From Comamonadaceae bacterium (lineage in GTDB: Bacteria; Pseudomonadota; Gammaproteobacteria; Burkholderiales; Burkholderiaceae_C): DNA of 32,497 nt. The position numbers were made by a program, and so were the translations under genes. This document shows, one piece after another, positions 17,531 to 25,356 of the stretch. The notes under the pieces are model-generated. The model ran no database searches. It had not been told where the DNA came from and saw nothing but the letters and a program-made list of their open reading frames with translations. Each line of letters opens with the position of its first letter. Position 1 is the stretch's first letter. The DNA lies in NCBI GenBank assembly GCA_030528485.1, contig JAUMYU010000025.1:1-32497 (forward strand). The letters are read 5' to 3'.

Positions 17531-17613
17531 TTCTATTCCATTATGGGGAAAAATTGTTTTATGCACATCATGCCTAAATGATGTGAATTTATTTCCTTTG
17601 AATTGGAATTTCA
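17531..17613 (+). repeat. 3'-end palindromic repeat, copy E
   Basis: The core ATCATGCCTAAAT is followed by the right arm ATTTCCTTTGAATTGGAATT, which runs into the TGA (minus strand, 17611-17613) of the phosphoglycosyl transferase gene. Both arms share the block ATTCCA, present in few other copies. Confidence 0.8.
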
Positions 17614-18753
17614 GGGTGGGTTGGAGGCTGGATCATCCGGCGGATCGTTGCGCCAGCGCATGTAGGCGGGGACTTTGAAACGCACGATGGCGATGTAGGC
17701 CCAGGTGTAGCAAATGGCAAACAGCAGGCAGCCGAGCATCAGCACCCAGGTGGTGCGCCAGTACAGCGTGGCGGGTAGCACCGTCAGCACCGTAAAGCCC
17801 CAGAGGTAGGGCGAGGTGCGGTTGTTGCGCATGAGCATGTCGCGCGTTTCGTTGTCGTCGTCGAAAACGCGCTGCACGATGCGGCGGTAAATCAGTTGGT
17901 GAAAGTGCAGCGCGTCGGCCACGCCGGGCGAGACGCCGCGCACCCATTTGCGGTACATGGAAAACAGCGTCTCCCACACGGGGTAGATCAGCAGCAGCAC
18001 GGGAAACCAGGGCGAAACGCTCTCATGGCGCTGCACCAGCGCAATGCTGCCGATGGCCAGCACGCTGCCCCAGAGGTAGGCGCCGCCATCGCCCGCAAAC
18101 AGCAGGCCGCGCGGGTAGTTCCACACCAGAAAGCCGCCGCTGGCCGCGGCCGTGACCAGAAAGATCGCCGCCAGCGAGCGGTCGCCCACTTGCAGGCTGA
18201 CGTGCGCCAGCGCCAGCGCGACGATGATGGCCACCATGCAGGCCAGGCCGTTGTAGCCGTCGATCATGTTGAAGGCGTGTGGCAGCCCGGCGATGGCCAG
18301 CAGGGCAATGCCCATGCCCAGCCAGGGCCAGAGGGTGGCCTGGCCGTCCAGCCAGGCGATGTCCAGCCGCGGCACGGTCACGCCCAGCCAGAACACGGCC
18401 AGCGCCGCGCTGGTGAGGGTGAGCAAGAAGCGCCAGCGCACCGTCATGCGCTGGCTGACATCCTCCAGCAAGCCGCCCGCGACGGCCGGGGCCATGCACA
18501 CGCCCCAGACCAGCGCCCAAGCGCCCAATTGCAAATTGGCGATGTCGCCGCGCAAGGTCATGACCAGCCCCAGCGCCGTGGCCGCGCCCATGCCCAGCGC
18601 CAGGGCCAGGCCGCCCACGCGCGGCACGTCGCCCAAATGGAACCGCTGGGGCATATCGCCGGGGTAGCGGCGCGCGTGCCGACGCGCCAGGCGCACCAGC
18701 AGCCCGCTGGCAATGGCGGAGATGAAAAAGGCCCAGACGCACAGCCATACCAT
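17611..18753 (-). CDS. WecA/MraY-like polyprenyl-phosphate phosphoglycosyl transferase (GT4-type membrane enzyme)
   Basis: The 380-residue integral membrane protein has about ten hydrophobic segments. Such enzymes transfer a sugar-1-phosphate from a UDP-sugar to undecaprenyl phosphate to start glycan synthesis on the inner membrane. Family marks are RFHLGDVPRVGGLALALG, HAFNMIDGYNGLACM (the Asp-rich metal-binding loop), GLLFAGDGGAYLWG (equivalent to the MGDxGS motif) and HFHQLIYRR (the histidine motif of loop V). The frame extends further upstream, but the start at 18753 (MVWLCVWAFF) gives the family N-terminus. The gene lies 26 bases after the GT2 gene on the same strand. The sugar specificity cannot be read from sequence. 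Confidence 0.88.
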   Translation of the reverse strand: MVWLCVWAFFISAIASGLLVRLARRHARRYPGDMPQRFHLGDVPRVGGLALALGMGAATALGLVMTLRGDIANLQLGAWALVWGVCMAPAVAGGLLEDVSQRMTVRWRFLLTLTSAALAVFWLGVTVPRLDIAWLDGQATLWPWLGMGIALLAIAGLPHAFNMIDGYNGLACMVAIIVALALAHVSLQVGDRSLAAIFLVTAAASGGFLVWNYPRGLLFAGDGGAYLWGSVLAIGSIALVQRHESVSPWFPVLLLIYPVWETLFSMYRKWVRGVSPGVADALHFHQLIYRRIVQRVFDDDNETRDMLMRNNRTSPYLWGFTVLTVLPATLYWRTTWVLMLGCLLFAICYTWAYIAIVRFKVPAYMRWRNDPPDDPASNPP

Positions 18754-18779
18754 AAGGAAATGTCCGCTTTCTTGATCGG

Positions 18780-19646
18780 TTAGCTTGATTGGTCGGAGTC
18801 GGCAGAGCGAAAAGCGTTTGCCCGATGGCGCAGCGCCCAGCGAAAGCTCGGCCGGCCCCACAGCCGCAGCAGGCTGTGTACATGCCAGAACAGGTGGTTG
18901 AGCCGCCGATGGCTGGCGCGCTGGGCCTGGTGCGCCATCGTGGTGCGCGCGCGCGCCAGCGTGCCGATGTCGCGGCGCACGCGCAGGCTGAGATCCACAT
19001 CTTCGCAATACATGTGAAATCGCTCGTCAAAGCCGCCCAGGCGCAGCCAGTCGCGCGTGCGCAGCATCATGCAAGCGCCGCTGACCCAGTCGATGCGCGA
19101 CTCGACGCGCCCCAGCAGCCGACGGCGCAGCAGCGACAGCGGCGTGACCAGGCTGCGCTCGTTGTCCTGTACCTGCCCATCGGGGCCCACCAGGCGCGGA
19201 TAGGCCAGGCCGCAACCCTCATCGGCCAGGGCGGCAGCCAGGTGCGCCAGCGGCTGGGCGTCAAGCAAACGCAAATCGGGGTTGAGGATGCAGACATGGC
19301 TGGGCATGGCTGCATCGGGCAGCGCGGCCAGGGTGGCGAAGGCGGCATTGTGGTTGCTGCCAAAGCCTTTGGGGCGGCGGTTGTGGATGATCTCCAGCGC
19401 AAAAGCGCCATGACCGGCATGCCCTGGCGCCGGGTTGGAGAGGGCTTGCTGCAAGCTGTGCAACTGCTGGGCAAGGGCTGGCTCAGGCGTGTTCAATGTC
19501 ACAATCACGCGCTTCAGACAAGGCTCTGCGCGCTCGGCCAGTTGGCGCACCAGGTCGGCAATCATCTGGCCGTGCTGGTGGCTGATGATGGACAAGGCCA
19601 CCGAAGGGCGCGTGCCAGCGGCTGCGGGCGCTTCAGCGTGTGCCAT
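18780..19646 (-). CDS. GT2-family glycosyltransferase (rhamnosyltransferase-like)
   Basis: The 288-residue protein has the GT-A layout: a start near SVALSIISHQHGQMIADLV, RRPKGFGSNHNAAFATL, the CILNPDLRLLDAQ block that replaces the usual DxD with NPD, and DWVSGACMMLRTRDWLRLGG followed by FHMYCEDVDLSLRVRR. This ED acceptor-site block is typical of rhamnosyltransferase-like GT2 enzymes acting on lipid-linked glycans at the cytoplasmic membrane. It precedes the phosphoglycosyl transferase on the same strand and is divergent from the methyltransferase-GT fusion, 202 bp away. The donor and acceptor are unknown. Confidence 0.88.
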   Translation of the reverse strand: MAHAEAPAAAGTRPSVALSIISHQHGQMIADLVRQLAERAEPCLKRVIVTLNTPEPALAQQLHSLQQALSNPAPGHAGHGAFALEIIHNRRPKGFGSNHNAAFATLAALPDAAMPSHVCILNPDLRLLDAQPLAHLAAALADEGCGLAYPRLVGPDGQVQDNERSLVTPLSLLRRRLLGRVESRIDWVSGACMMLRTRDWLRLGGFDERFHMYCEDVDLSLRVRRDIGTLARARTTMAHQAQRASHRRLNHLFWHVHSLLRLWGRPSFRWALRHRANAFRSADSDQSS

Positions 19647-19848
19647 GGGCTTTTCCCCTTCTCTCTATCCGGCCAGCGGCCTGGGTGCGCTGGCCCGCCA
19701 ACCACGCCCGGGCCTGGCGCTGGATGGCTGCCTGAGCAAGGGGGGAGAGTGCATGACACGCGGTGCGCATGGGCTGAAAACATCAAACAAGGTTGGCCGC
19801 CGCGGGGCTTCAAGCCTCTTGCGCGCCAGCCCTTTTCTGCGTTGAACA

Positions 19849-22800
19849 ATGACTCTTTCCAAAGACGAAATGCACGTGTACCTGCGCCACATTGACGAGG
19901 GCGAACGCACCTCGCTGTCGGTGCTGGTGGGCAAGATCGGCTCCGGCGCCAGCGTGTTGGATGTGGGCTGCGGCAGCGGCGCGTTGGGGCAGTATCTGCA
20001 CGAACACAGACAGTGCACAGTCGATGGCGTGACCTTCAATGCCGCAGAGGCCGAAATGGCGCGCGCATCTTATCGCAAGGTCGAGGTGGCGGATTTGGAA
20101 CGCTCGCCCCTTGCGCAGCTTTTTCCCGGCATGCGTTACGACTGCATCGTCTGCGCCGACGTGCTGGAGCACCTGCGCCAGCCCGAGGTCATGTTGCGCG
20201 ACATGGCGGCCCTGCTGAACGAAGGCGGGCAACTGCTGATCTCCATCCCCAACACGGCCTATGCGGGCCTGCTGGCGGAGTTGATGGAAGGCGAGTTTCT
20301 CTACCGCGAAGAAGGGCTGTTGGATGCCACCCACGTGCGCCACGTCACGCGCAAATCGCTGCTGCGGCTGCTGGAACAGGCGGGCTGGCAAGTCACTGCG
20401 CTGGAGGTGATTGAGCGCGCCTTGCAGGAGTCCGAATTCAAAACGCCGTTCGATCGCCTGCCGCCTGCCGTGGCGCGCCATTTGCTGGCCCGGGGCGATG
20501 CGCTGACCTACCAATTCATTGCCACCGCCCAGCCTGCCGCCCAGCCCGATAACCGCCGCTTTGTGTTGCAGCACGAGCAGGGCGAAGGGGTGGGGGAAGG
20601 CGCTCTCCAGCCCCAGGCGTTGTTTTCCGCCCAGTTGTATTGGGACGAAGGCCAGGGCTGGGCCGAGGAGCGCAAATGCGTGCAGGCCGGGGTGATCGGC
20701 CAGCCGCGCCAGACGCTGACGTTTGCCCTGCCGCCGCTGGGCGGACTGCGGGCGCTCAAATTCGATCCGGCCGACCGGCCCGGCATTCTCTATTTATATG
20801 GCGTGCGTTTGCTGCGCGCGCCGGAGCATCCGGACGCCTGCGCGAGCGGGGCCCAGGCGCCCTTGTGGGCCTGGCACAGCAGCGATGCCGATGCGGCGGA
20901 ACTGCTGAAAACAGCCTCTACCCATGAAATGGTGTGGGGCGACGCCGTGCTCGGGCGGGCCAGCGATGCCGGTGGCCTGCCCGCCATTTTGGCCGGCAGC
21001 GATCCCTGGATGGTCTTGCCTTTCCCCGCCGCCATCGCGTCTGAGCTGGATGCCGCTGCCGCGCGCGGGCCGCTGGTGCTGGAAGTGGAGCTGGGCTGGC
21101 CCATGTCGGCCGATTACATCAGCCTGGTCAGCGTCGTTGGCCCCTTGCGCGCCGAGCAACAGCATTTGCGCGAGCGCCAGGCCCAGCAGTGGCAGCAAAT
21201 GCAGCACATCAGCCAGGAGCATGAAAAGCTGGCGCTGGAGCATGCCCAACTGCACCACGCGCATACCGATGTGCTGCGCCAGCGCGATGAAGCCCAGCGC
21301 CGCCTGGAACGCGCGCTGGGCGAAGCACAGCACATCTTTGGCGAGCGTGAAAGAGCGCAGGCCGAAGTGGCCGACCTGCACCAGCAATTGCGCGGCATGG
21401 CCGAGCATCTGGAGAACATGCGCAATTCGCGCGTGTTCCGCTACACCCGCCCCGTAGTCAAGCTGCGCGATATGCTCAAACGCCGACCGGCGCCAGCCCA
21501 TGCGCCGGATGAGCAGCCCGCCGCGCCAGCGGCCCCTTCCACCGGGGCGCATGCGGCGCACGAGGCGCCTGCGGCATCGGCCTCCGGCCCTGCTGAAGCC
21601 GTGCCGGCCAGCCTGGATGGCAAGCCCACGGAGGGCGGCGTATCCGTGGATGCCGCTGCCACCCCGGCCGCAGAGGCGGTCGCGCAGGGCGAGCCAGGCG
21701 CCGCCTTTGCCCCTCGGCCCCAGGGCGAGGCCCGCAGCGATACGGTGGACATCATCGTGCCCGTGTATCGCGGCCTGGCCGATACCCGGTTGTGTGTGGA
21801 GTCCGTACTGGCAGCGCCGGTGGCTACGCCCTACCGCCTCATCGTCATCAACGATTGCAGCCCCGAGCCGGAAGTTACCGCCTGGCTGCGCGAAAAAGCC
21901 GCTGGCGAGCCGCGCATCACCTTGCTGGAAAACGAGCACAACCTGGGCTTTGTCGGCACCGTCAACCGTGGCATGCGCCACTCGGCCGACAACGACGTGC
22001 TGCTGCTCAACAGCGACACCGAAGTTGCCAACGACTGGCTGGATCGCTTGCGCCAAGCCGCTTACCGCCCCCTGCCCGCAGAAGGTGCGCCCGCCCAAGG
22101 GCAAGCGAACGCGCCAAGCAGCATGCCAGCGGGCGCGCGTGCCGGCACCGTCACGCCGTTTTCCAGCAACGCCACCATTTGCAGCTACCCCGACTTTTGC
22201 CGCGACAACCCGCTGCCGCCCGGCCAGAGCACCGCCTCGCTCGATCGCCTGTTTGCCACCGCCAACGCCGGCCAAAGCGTGGAGGCGCCCACGGGCGTGG
22301 GCTTTTGCATGTACATCCGCCGCGATTGCCTGGACGAGGTGGGCCTGTTCGATGAGGAGCACTTCGGCAAAGGCTATGGCGAAGAAAACGACTTCTGCCA
22401 GCGCGCCCTGCGCAAAGGCTGGCGCAACCTGCACGCGCTGGACGCCTATGTGCTGCACACCGGCGGCGTCAGCTTTGGCGAGAGCAAAAGCCCGCGCGAG
22501 CAGGCCGCCATGCAAACCCTGCGCCGCCTGCATCCCGATTACGAATGGCAGGTGCACGACTTTGTGCGACGCGACCCCGCCCGCGCTGCGCGCCTGGCTG
22601 TGGATTGGCTGCGCGCCACCGACGGCGCGCGCCTGCCCGTCATCCTCGCCGTGCACCACCAGCGCGGCGGCGGCACCGAGCGCCACGTGCTGGAGCTGGC
22701 GCAAACCCTGGCCGGGCAGGCCACGTTTGTTTCGCTGCGCCCCGCTGGCGCGCAACAGGTGTGCGTGCAGTTGATCGAGCCGCAAGCGCCCGATGGCCAT

Positions 22801-24051
22801 TACAGCCTCAGCCCGCGCTGGTCGGCCCAGTTCGACACCGTGCGCGAGCGCGACGCGCTGCTGCAATTGCTGGCCGCCTTGCCCGTGGCGCATATCCACT
22901 ACCACCATTTGCTGGGCCACGACAAGCTGGCCTGGGAGCTGCCCCAGCTCCTGGGCGTGGGCTACGACGTCACCGCGCACGACTTCTACAGCTACTGCAC
23001 CAACGTCACCATGACGGGCCGCAAAGGCCGCTACGAGGTCGATGCCCAAGGCGAATGCTGCGGCGGCGTGCACCCCGCGCCCATCCCCGCCGTGGAGGCC
23101 AACGTGCGCGGCTGGCGCATCCGCAACCGCCTGCTGCTCGAAGGCGCGCGCCACGTGCTGGCCCCCAGCCTGGATACGGCCCTGCGCATGCACCACTTTG
23201 CGCCCAAAGCCCATATCCGCTTTGCGCCGCACACCGATGTGGACTTGGCCGCCTTGCCCCAGCCCCAGCCGCGCCCCCTGGGCGAGGGCGCGCTGCTGCG
23301 CATCGTCGTCATCGGCGCGCTCAGCGCCATCAAAGGCGCTGATGTGCTGGAAGAAGCCGCCCTGCAAGCGCGCCGCCAGGGCCTGCCGCTGGAGTTTCAC
23401 CTTATCGGCTACGCCTACCGGCACCTGCAAACCCAGCCCGCCAGCGCGCTGCACGTGCACGGCCAGTACGACGAGCGCGATCTGCCCGCCATCTTGCAGC
23501 GCCTGCACCCCGATCTGGTCTGGCTGCCCGCGCAATGGCCCGAAACCTACAGCTACACCCTCAGCGCCGCCTTGCAGCAAGGCTGCCCCGTGGCCGTGCC
23601 CGATCTGGGCGCATTTGCCGCGCGCGTGGCCGATCGGCCCTGGAGCTGGGTGCGCCCCTGGGATTGGAGCGCGCAGCAATGGCTGGAATTTTTCGTGGAC
23701 GTACGCCAGCGCCACTTCCTGCCCGGCCAGCCCCCTGAATGCGTGCCAATGCCGCCCGAGCTGAGCGAAGCCGAGCAGCAATGGGGCGGCTGGAACTATT
23801 CGCAGGACTACCTGCCCGCACCCGCCCGGGCCGAGGGCATGACGCCCATCGAGGCGCTGCACCGCGTGGCTCAGGCGCTGGTGCAGGCCACGCGCTACGG
23901 CCACCCAGGCGCCGAACCCGCGGCGCGCGGTCTGCGCGGCGTGGCGTTGCGGCAGTTGGCGCGGCTGCGCGCCATGCCCGTCATGCGGCCCCTGGTGCGC
24001 GCCATCTCGCCGCAGATGCAGGCGCGGGTGAAAAGCTGGTTGCAACGTTGA
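19849..24051 (+). CDS. Methyltransferase-GT2-GT4 fusion protein for glycan synthesis
   Basis: This 1,400-residue protein joins several units. Residues ~20-170 are a class I methyltransferase (motif I VLDVGCGSGALG at 36-47, then DCIVCADVLEHLRQPEVML). Residues ~430-530 form a Gln/Glu/His-rich coiled coil ending SRVFRYTRPVVKLRDML, followed by an Ala/Pro-rich linker. A GT2 domain starts near 631 (DIIVPVYRGLADTRLCVESV), with NSDTEV near 721 as the DxD-type site and GEENDFCQRALRKG as the ED block. A GT-B (GT4-like) domain begins near 928 (LPVILAVHHQRGGGTERHV) and runs to the end. It probably modifies and extends a lipid-linked or O-antigen-like glycan in the cytoplasm. A second repeat-family element starts at its stop codon. 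The domain order is clear; the substrates are inferred. Confidence 0.85.
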   Translation: MTLSKDEMHVYLRHIDEGERTSLSVLVGKIGSGASVLDVGCGSGALGQYLHEHRQCTVDGVTFNAAEAEMARASYRKVEVADLERSPLAQLFPGMRYDCIVCADVLEHLRQPEVMLRDMAALLNEGGQLLISIPNTAYAGLLAELMEGEFLYREEGLLDATHVRHVTRKSLLRLLEQAGWQVTALEVIERALQESEFKTPFDRLPPAVARHLLARGDALTYQFIATAQPAAQPDNRRFVLQHEQGEGVGEGALQPQALFSAQLYWDEGQGWAEERKCVQAGVIGQPRQTLTFALPPLGGLRALKFDPADRPGILYLYGVRLLRAPEHPDACASGAQAPLWAWHSSDADAAELLKTASTHEMVWGDAVLGRASDAGGLPAILAGSDPWMVLPFPAAIASELDAAAARGPLVLEVELGWPMSADYISLVSVVGPLRAEQQHLRERQAQQWQQMQHISQEHEKLALEHAQLHHAHTDVLRQRDEAQRRLERALGEAQHIFGERERAQAEVADLHQQLRGMAEHLENMRNSRVFRYTRPVVKLRDMLKRRPAPAHAPDEQPAAPAAPSTGAHAAHEAPAASASGPAEAVPASLDGKPTEGGVSVDAAATPAAEAVAQGEPGAAFAPRPQGEARSDTVDIIVPVYRGLADTRLCVESVLAAPVATPYRLIVINDCSPEPEVTAWLREKAAGEPRITLLENEHNLGFVGTVNRGMRHSADNDVLLLNSDTEVANDWLDRLRQAAYRPLPAEGAPAQGQANAPSSMPAGARAGTVTPFSSNATICSYPDFCRDNPLPPGQSTASLDRLFATANAGQSVEAPTGVGFCMYIRRDCLDEVGLFDEEHFGKGYGEENDFCQRALRKGWRNLHALDAYVLHTGGVSFGESKSPREQAAMQTLRRLHPDYEWQVHDFVRRDPARAARLAVDWLRATDGARLPVILAVHHQRGGGTERHVLELAQTLAGQATFVSLRPAGAQQVCVQLIEPQAPDGHYSLSPRWSAQFDTVRERDALLQLLAALPVAHIHYHHLLGHDKLAWELPQLLGVGYDVTAHDFYSYCTNVTMTGRKGRYEVDAQGECCGGVHPAPIPAVEANVRGWRIRNRLLLEGARHVLAPSLDTALRMHHFAPKAHIRFAPHTDVDLAALPQPQPRPLGEGALLRIVVIGALSAIKGADVLEEAALQARRQGLPLEFHLIGYAYRHLQTQPASALHVHGQYDERDLPAILQRLHPDLVWLPAQWPETYSYTLSAALQQGCPVAVPDLGAFAARVADRPWSWVRPWDWSAQQWLEFFVDVRQRHFLPGQPPECVPMPPELSEAEQQWGGWNYSQDYLPAPARAEGMTPIEALHRVAQALVQATRYGHPGAEPAARGLRGVALRQLARLRAMPVMRPLVRAISPQMQARVKSWLQR

Positions 24052-24217
24052 GAACCTGTTCGAAACCCCTGCGCGGTGCTCAATCAAGTGGCTTTGGATG
24101 GTCTGCTGCGCAAGCGAAACTTGCCAATAGCACGTGCTATTGGCAAGTTTTGCGCCTTGCGTCCCATCCCGAACCGCTTTTTGTCCACTCGCGCCGAGAT
24201 CGTGAACAGGTTCTGAG
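24050..24217. repeat. CCTGTTC-bounded repeat (family 2), full copy with a perfect 34-bp palindrome
   Basis: AGAACCTGTTC at the left end and GAACAGGTTCT at the right end form 11-bp terminal inverted repeats. The left end overlaps the TGA of the fusion gene. Inside, AAACTTGCCAATAGCAC (24117-24133) is followed directly by its exact reverse complement (24134-24150), a perfect 34-bp palindrome. The right ~65 bp match the copy at 17276-17391. No open frame is seen. As RNA the palindrome would form a strong hairpin 3' of the glycosyltransferase gene. Confidence 0.8.
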
Positions 24218-24250
24218 CGCGCAGCCACACGTCACACAAAGGAGTGCAAC

Positions 24251-24907
24251 ATGCAACACCAGATGCCCACCGCCCTATCCCGCCGTCTATGCGTGCGGCT
24301 GCTGGCGGGGGCGCTCGCGCTGGGTTTGAGCGCGTGCAGCGACAAAGGCCAGCAAGCCCCTGTGCCGCCGGGCAGCGTCGTGCTGGCCCTGGGCGACTCG
24401 CTCACGCAAGGCGTGGGCGCCAGCGCGGAGGCCGCCTGGCCAGCCCTGCTGGCGCAGCGCAGCGGCTGGCAAGTCGTCAATGCAGGCGTCAGCGGCGACG
24501 AAAGCGGCCAAGCCTTGGCGCGCCTGCCCGGCTTGCTTGAGGCGCACCAGCCCGCGCTGGTGCTGGTGTGCATTGGCGGCAATGATTTCTTGCGGCAAAA
24601 GTCCGCTGGCGCGACGCGCGCGAACATCGATGCCATCTTGCGCCAGGTGCAGGCGCAGGGCAGCCGCGCGGTGCTCATCGGCGTGCCCGCGTTGGGCCTG
24701 GGCGCGGCGCTGGGGCGGCCCAGCGATCACGGCATGTATGCCGAGCTGGCCAAGCAGCACGGCGTGCCGCTGCTTGCCGGGGCCTGGGGCGAGGTGATGC
24801 GTGAAAAGGCGCTGATGGCCGATGCGGTGCACCCCAACGCCCAAGGCTATGCGCAGTTTGCCGACCGCTTGCAGGCGTTTTTGCAGCAACAGGGGTTCTG
24901 GCGCTGA
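24251..24907 (+). CDS. TesA-like SGNH/GDSL esterase lipoprotein
   Basis: The 218-residue product is a serine esterase/lipase of the TesA-like SGNH family. The N-terminus has a basic start, a hydrophobic segment and a lipobox LSAC near residues 30-33, which suggests a lipoprotein facing the periplasm. Catalytic blocks are LGDSLTQG (nucleophile Ser; block I, ~52-59), NAGVSGDE (block II Gly), CIGGNDFLR (block III Asn) and DAVHPNAQGY, which holds the Asp and His of block V. The ATG at 24251 has AAAGGAG six bases upstream. It likely hydrolyses acyl esters or acts on lysophospholipids; the substrate is inferred. An intrinsic terminator follows. Confidence 0.9.
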   Translation: MQHQMPTALSRRLCVRLLAGALALGLSACSDKGQQAPVPPGSVVLALGDSLTQGVGASAEAAWPALLAQRSGWQVVNAGVSGDESGQALARLPGLLEAHQPALVLVCIGGNDFLRQKSAGATRANIDAILRQVQAQGSRAVLIGVPALGLGAALGRPSDHGMYAELAKQHGVPLLAGAWGEVMREKALMADAVHPNAQGYAQFADRLQAFLQQQGFWR

Positions 24908-24947
24908 ACGCAGCCAGCCAAGCTGGCCAGTGCTGGCACCAATACCA

Positions 24948-24993
24948 GCCCAACAGCCGCCCGTAGCGCAGCGGGCGGCGGTTGGGCTTTTTT
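24948..24993 (+). terminator. Intrinsic terminator of the esterase gene
   Basis: GCCCAAC-A-GCCGCCCG pairs with CGGGCGGC-G-GTTGGGC around an 8-nt loop, and the right arm runs into TTTTTT (24988-24993). The stem is about 15 bp long and GC-rich. Repeat copy F begins 8 bases later. Confidence 0.93.
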
Positions 24994-25000
24994 GCCTTGA

Positions 25001-25078
25001 ATTTCAATCAAAGGAAAATAGAGTCGTTGCCCATCATGCCGAAATATGGTTGTTTCTTTTCCTTTTGATTGGTAATAA
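25001..25078 (+). repeat. 3'-end palindromic repeat, copy F
   Basis: The left arm is AATCAAAGGAAAA, the core ATCATGCCGAAATA and the right arm TTTTCCTTTTGATTGGTAA. It lies about 30 bases 3' of the stop of the minus-strand ACP-like gene and after the esterase terminator on the plus strand. Confidence 0.85.
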
Positions 25079-25108
25079 AAGTGGTTTCCGGCCCTTGAAA
25101 CCGCTGTT

Positions 25109-25345
25109 TCAAAACCGCTGCCGGGCGTGGCGTTCCACCAGCTCGCAATATTCGCCCACGGTGCGGCACTGGCTGGCGCTTTGGGTGCTGATGTTCAGGT
25201 TCAGGGCGATGCAGGTTTCGTCGTTGATGGTGGCCTTGTCGCTCCAGTGCGCGATGGGGGTGTGGGCCTCGATATCGGCTACGGCCACCCCCATGACCTG
25301 GGCGGCAATGCGCATGACTTGCTGATCGATGCGGGCGTACATCAT
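25109..25345 (-). CDS. Small ACP-like protein lacking the usual DSL phosphopantetheine site
   Basis: I do not recognise this 78-residue protein by name. Its layout is like an acyl carrier protein: a first helix IDQQVMRIAAQVMGVAVADI, a middle segment with STQSASQCRTVGE, and a last helix ELVERHARQRF. The place where ACPs have DSL reads SDKATINDETC, so no canonical phosphopantetheine serine is apparent. It starts 11 bases after the pepA stop on the same strand and is probably co-transcribed with it. In many proteobacteria this place holds holC, but the product is about half the length of HolC and shows no similarity that I can see. The ACP link rests on my own alignment and is weak. Confidence 0.6.
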   Translation of the reverse strand: MMYARIDQQVMRIAAQVMGVAVADIEAHTPIAHWSDKATINDETCIALNLNISTQSASQCRTVGEYCELVERHARQRF

Positions 25346-25356
25346 GCGCCTGGCCT

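Noticed and set aside
20794-24228. Open frame of 1,144 codons on the minus strand
   Set aside because: It is antisense to the methyltransferase-GT fusion, is low in recognisable motifs and reflects the high GC of the coding strand.
25109-25345. holC (DNA polymerase III chi subunit) from its position after pepA
   Set aside because: The product is only 78 residues and lacks the HolC start and motifs; its pattern is closer to an ACP-like protein.
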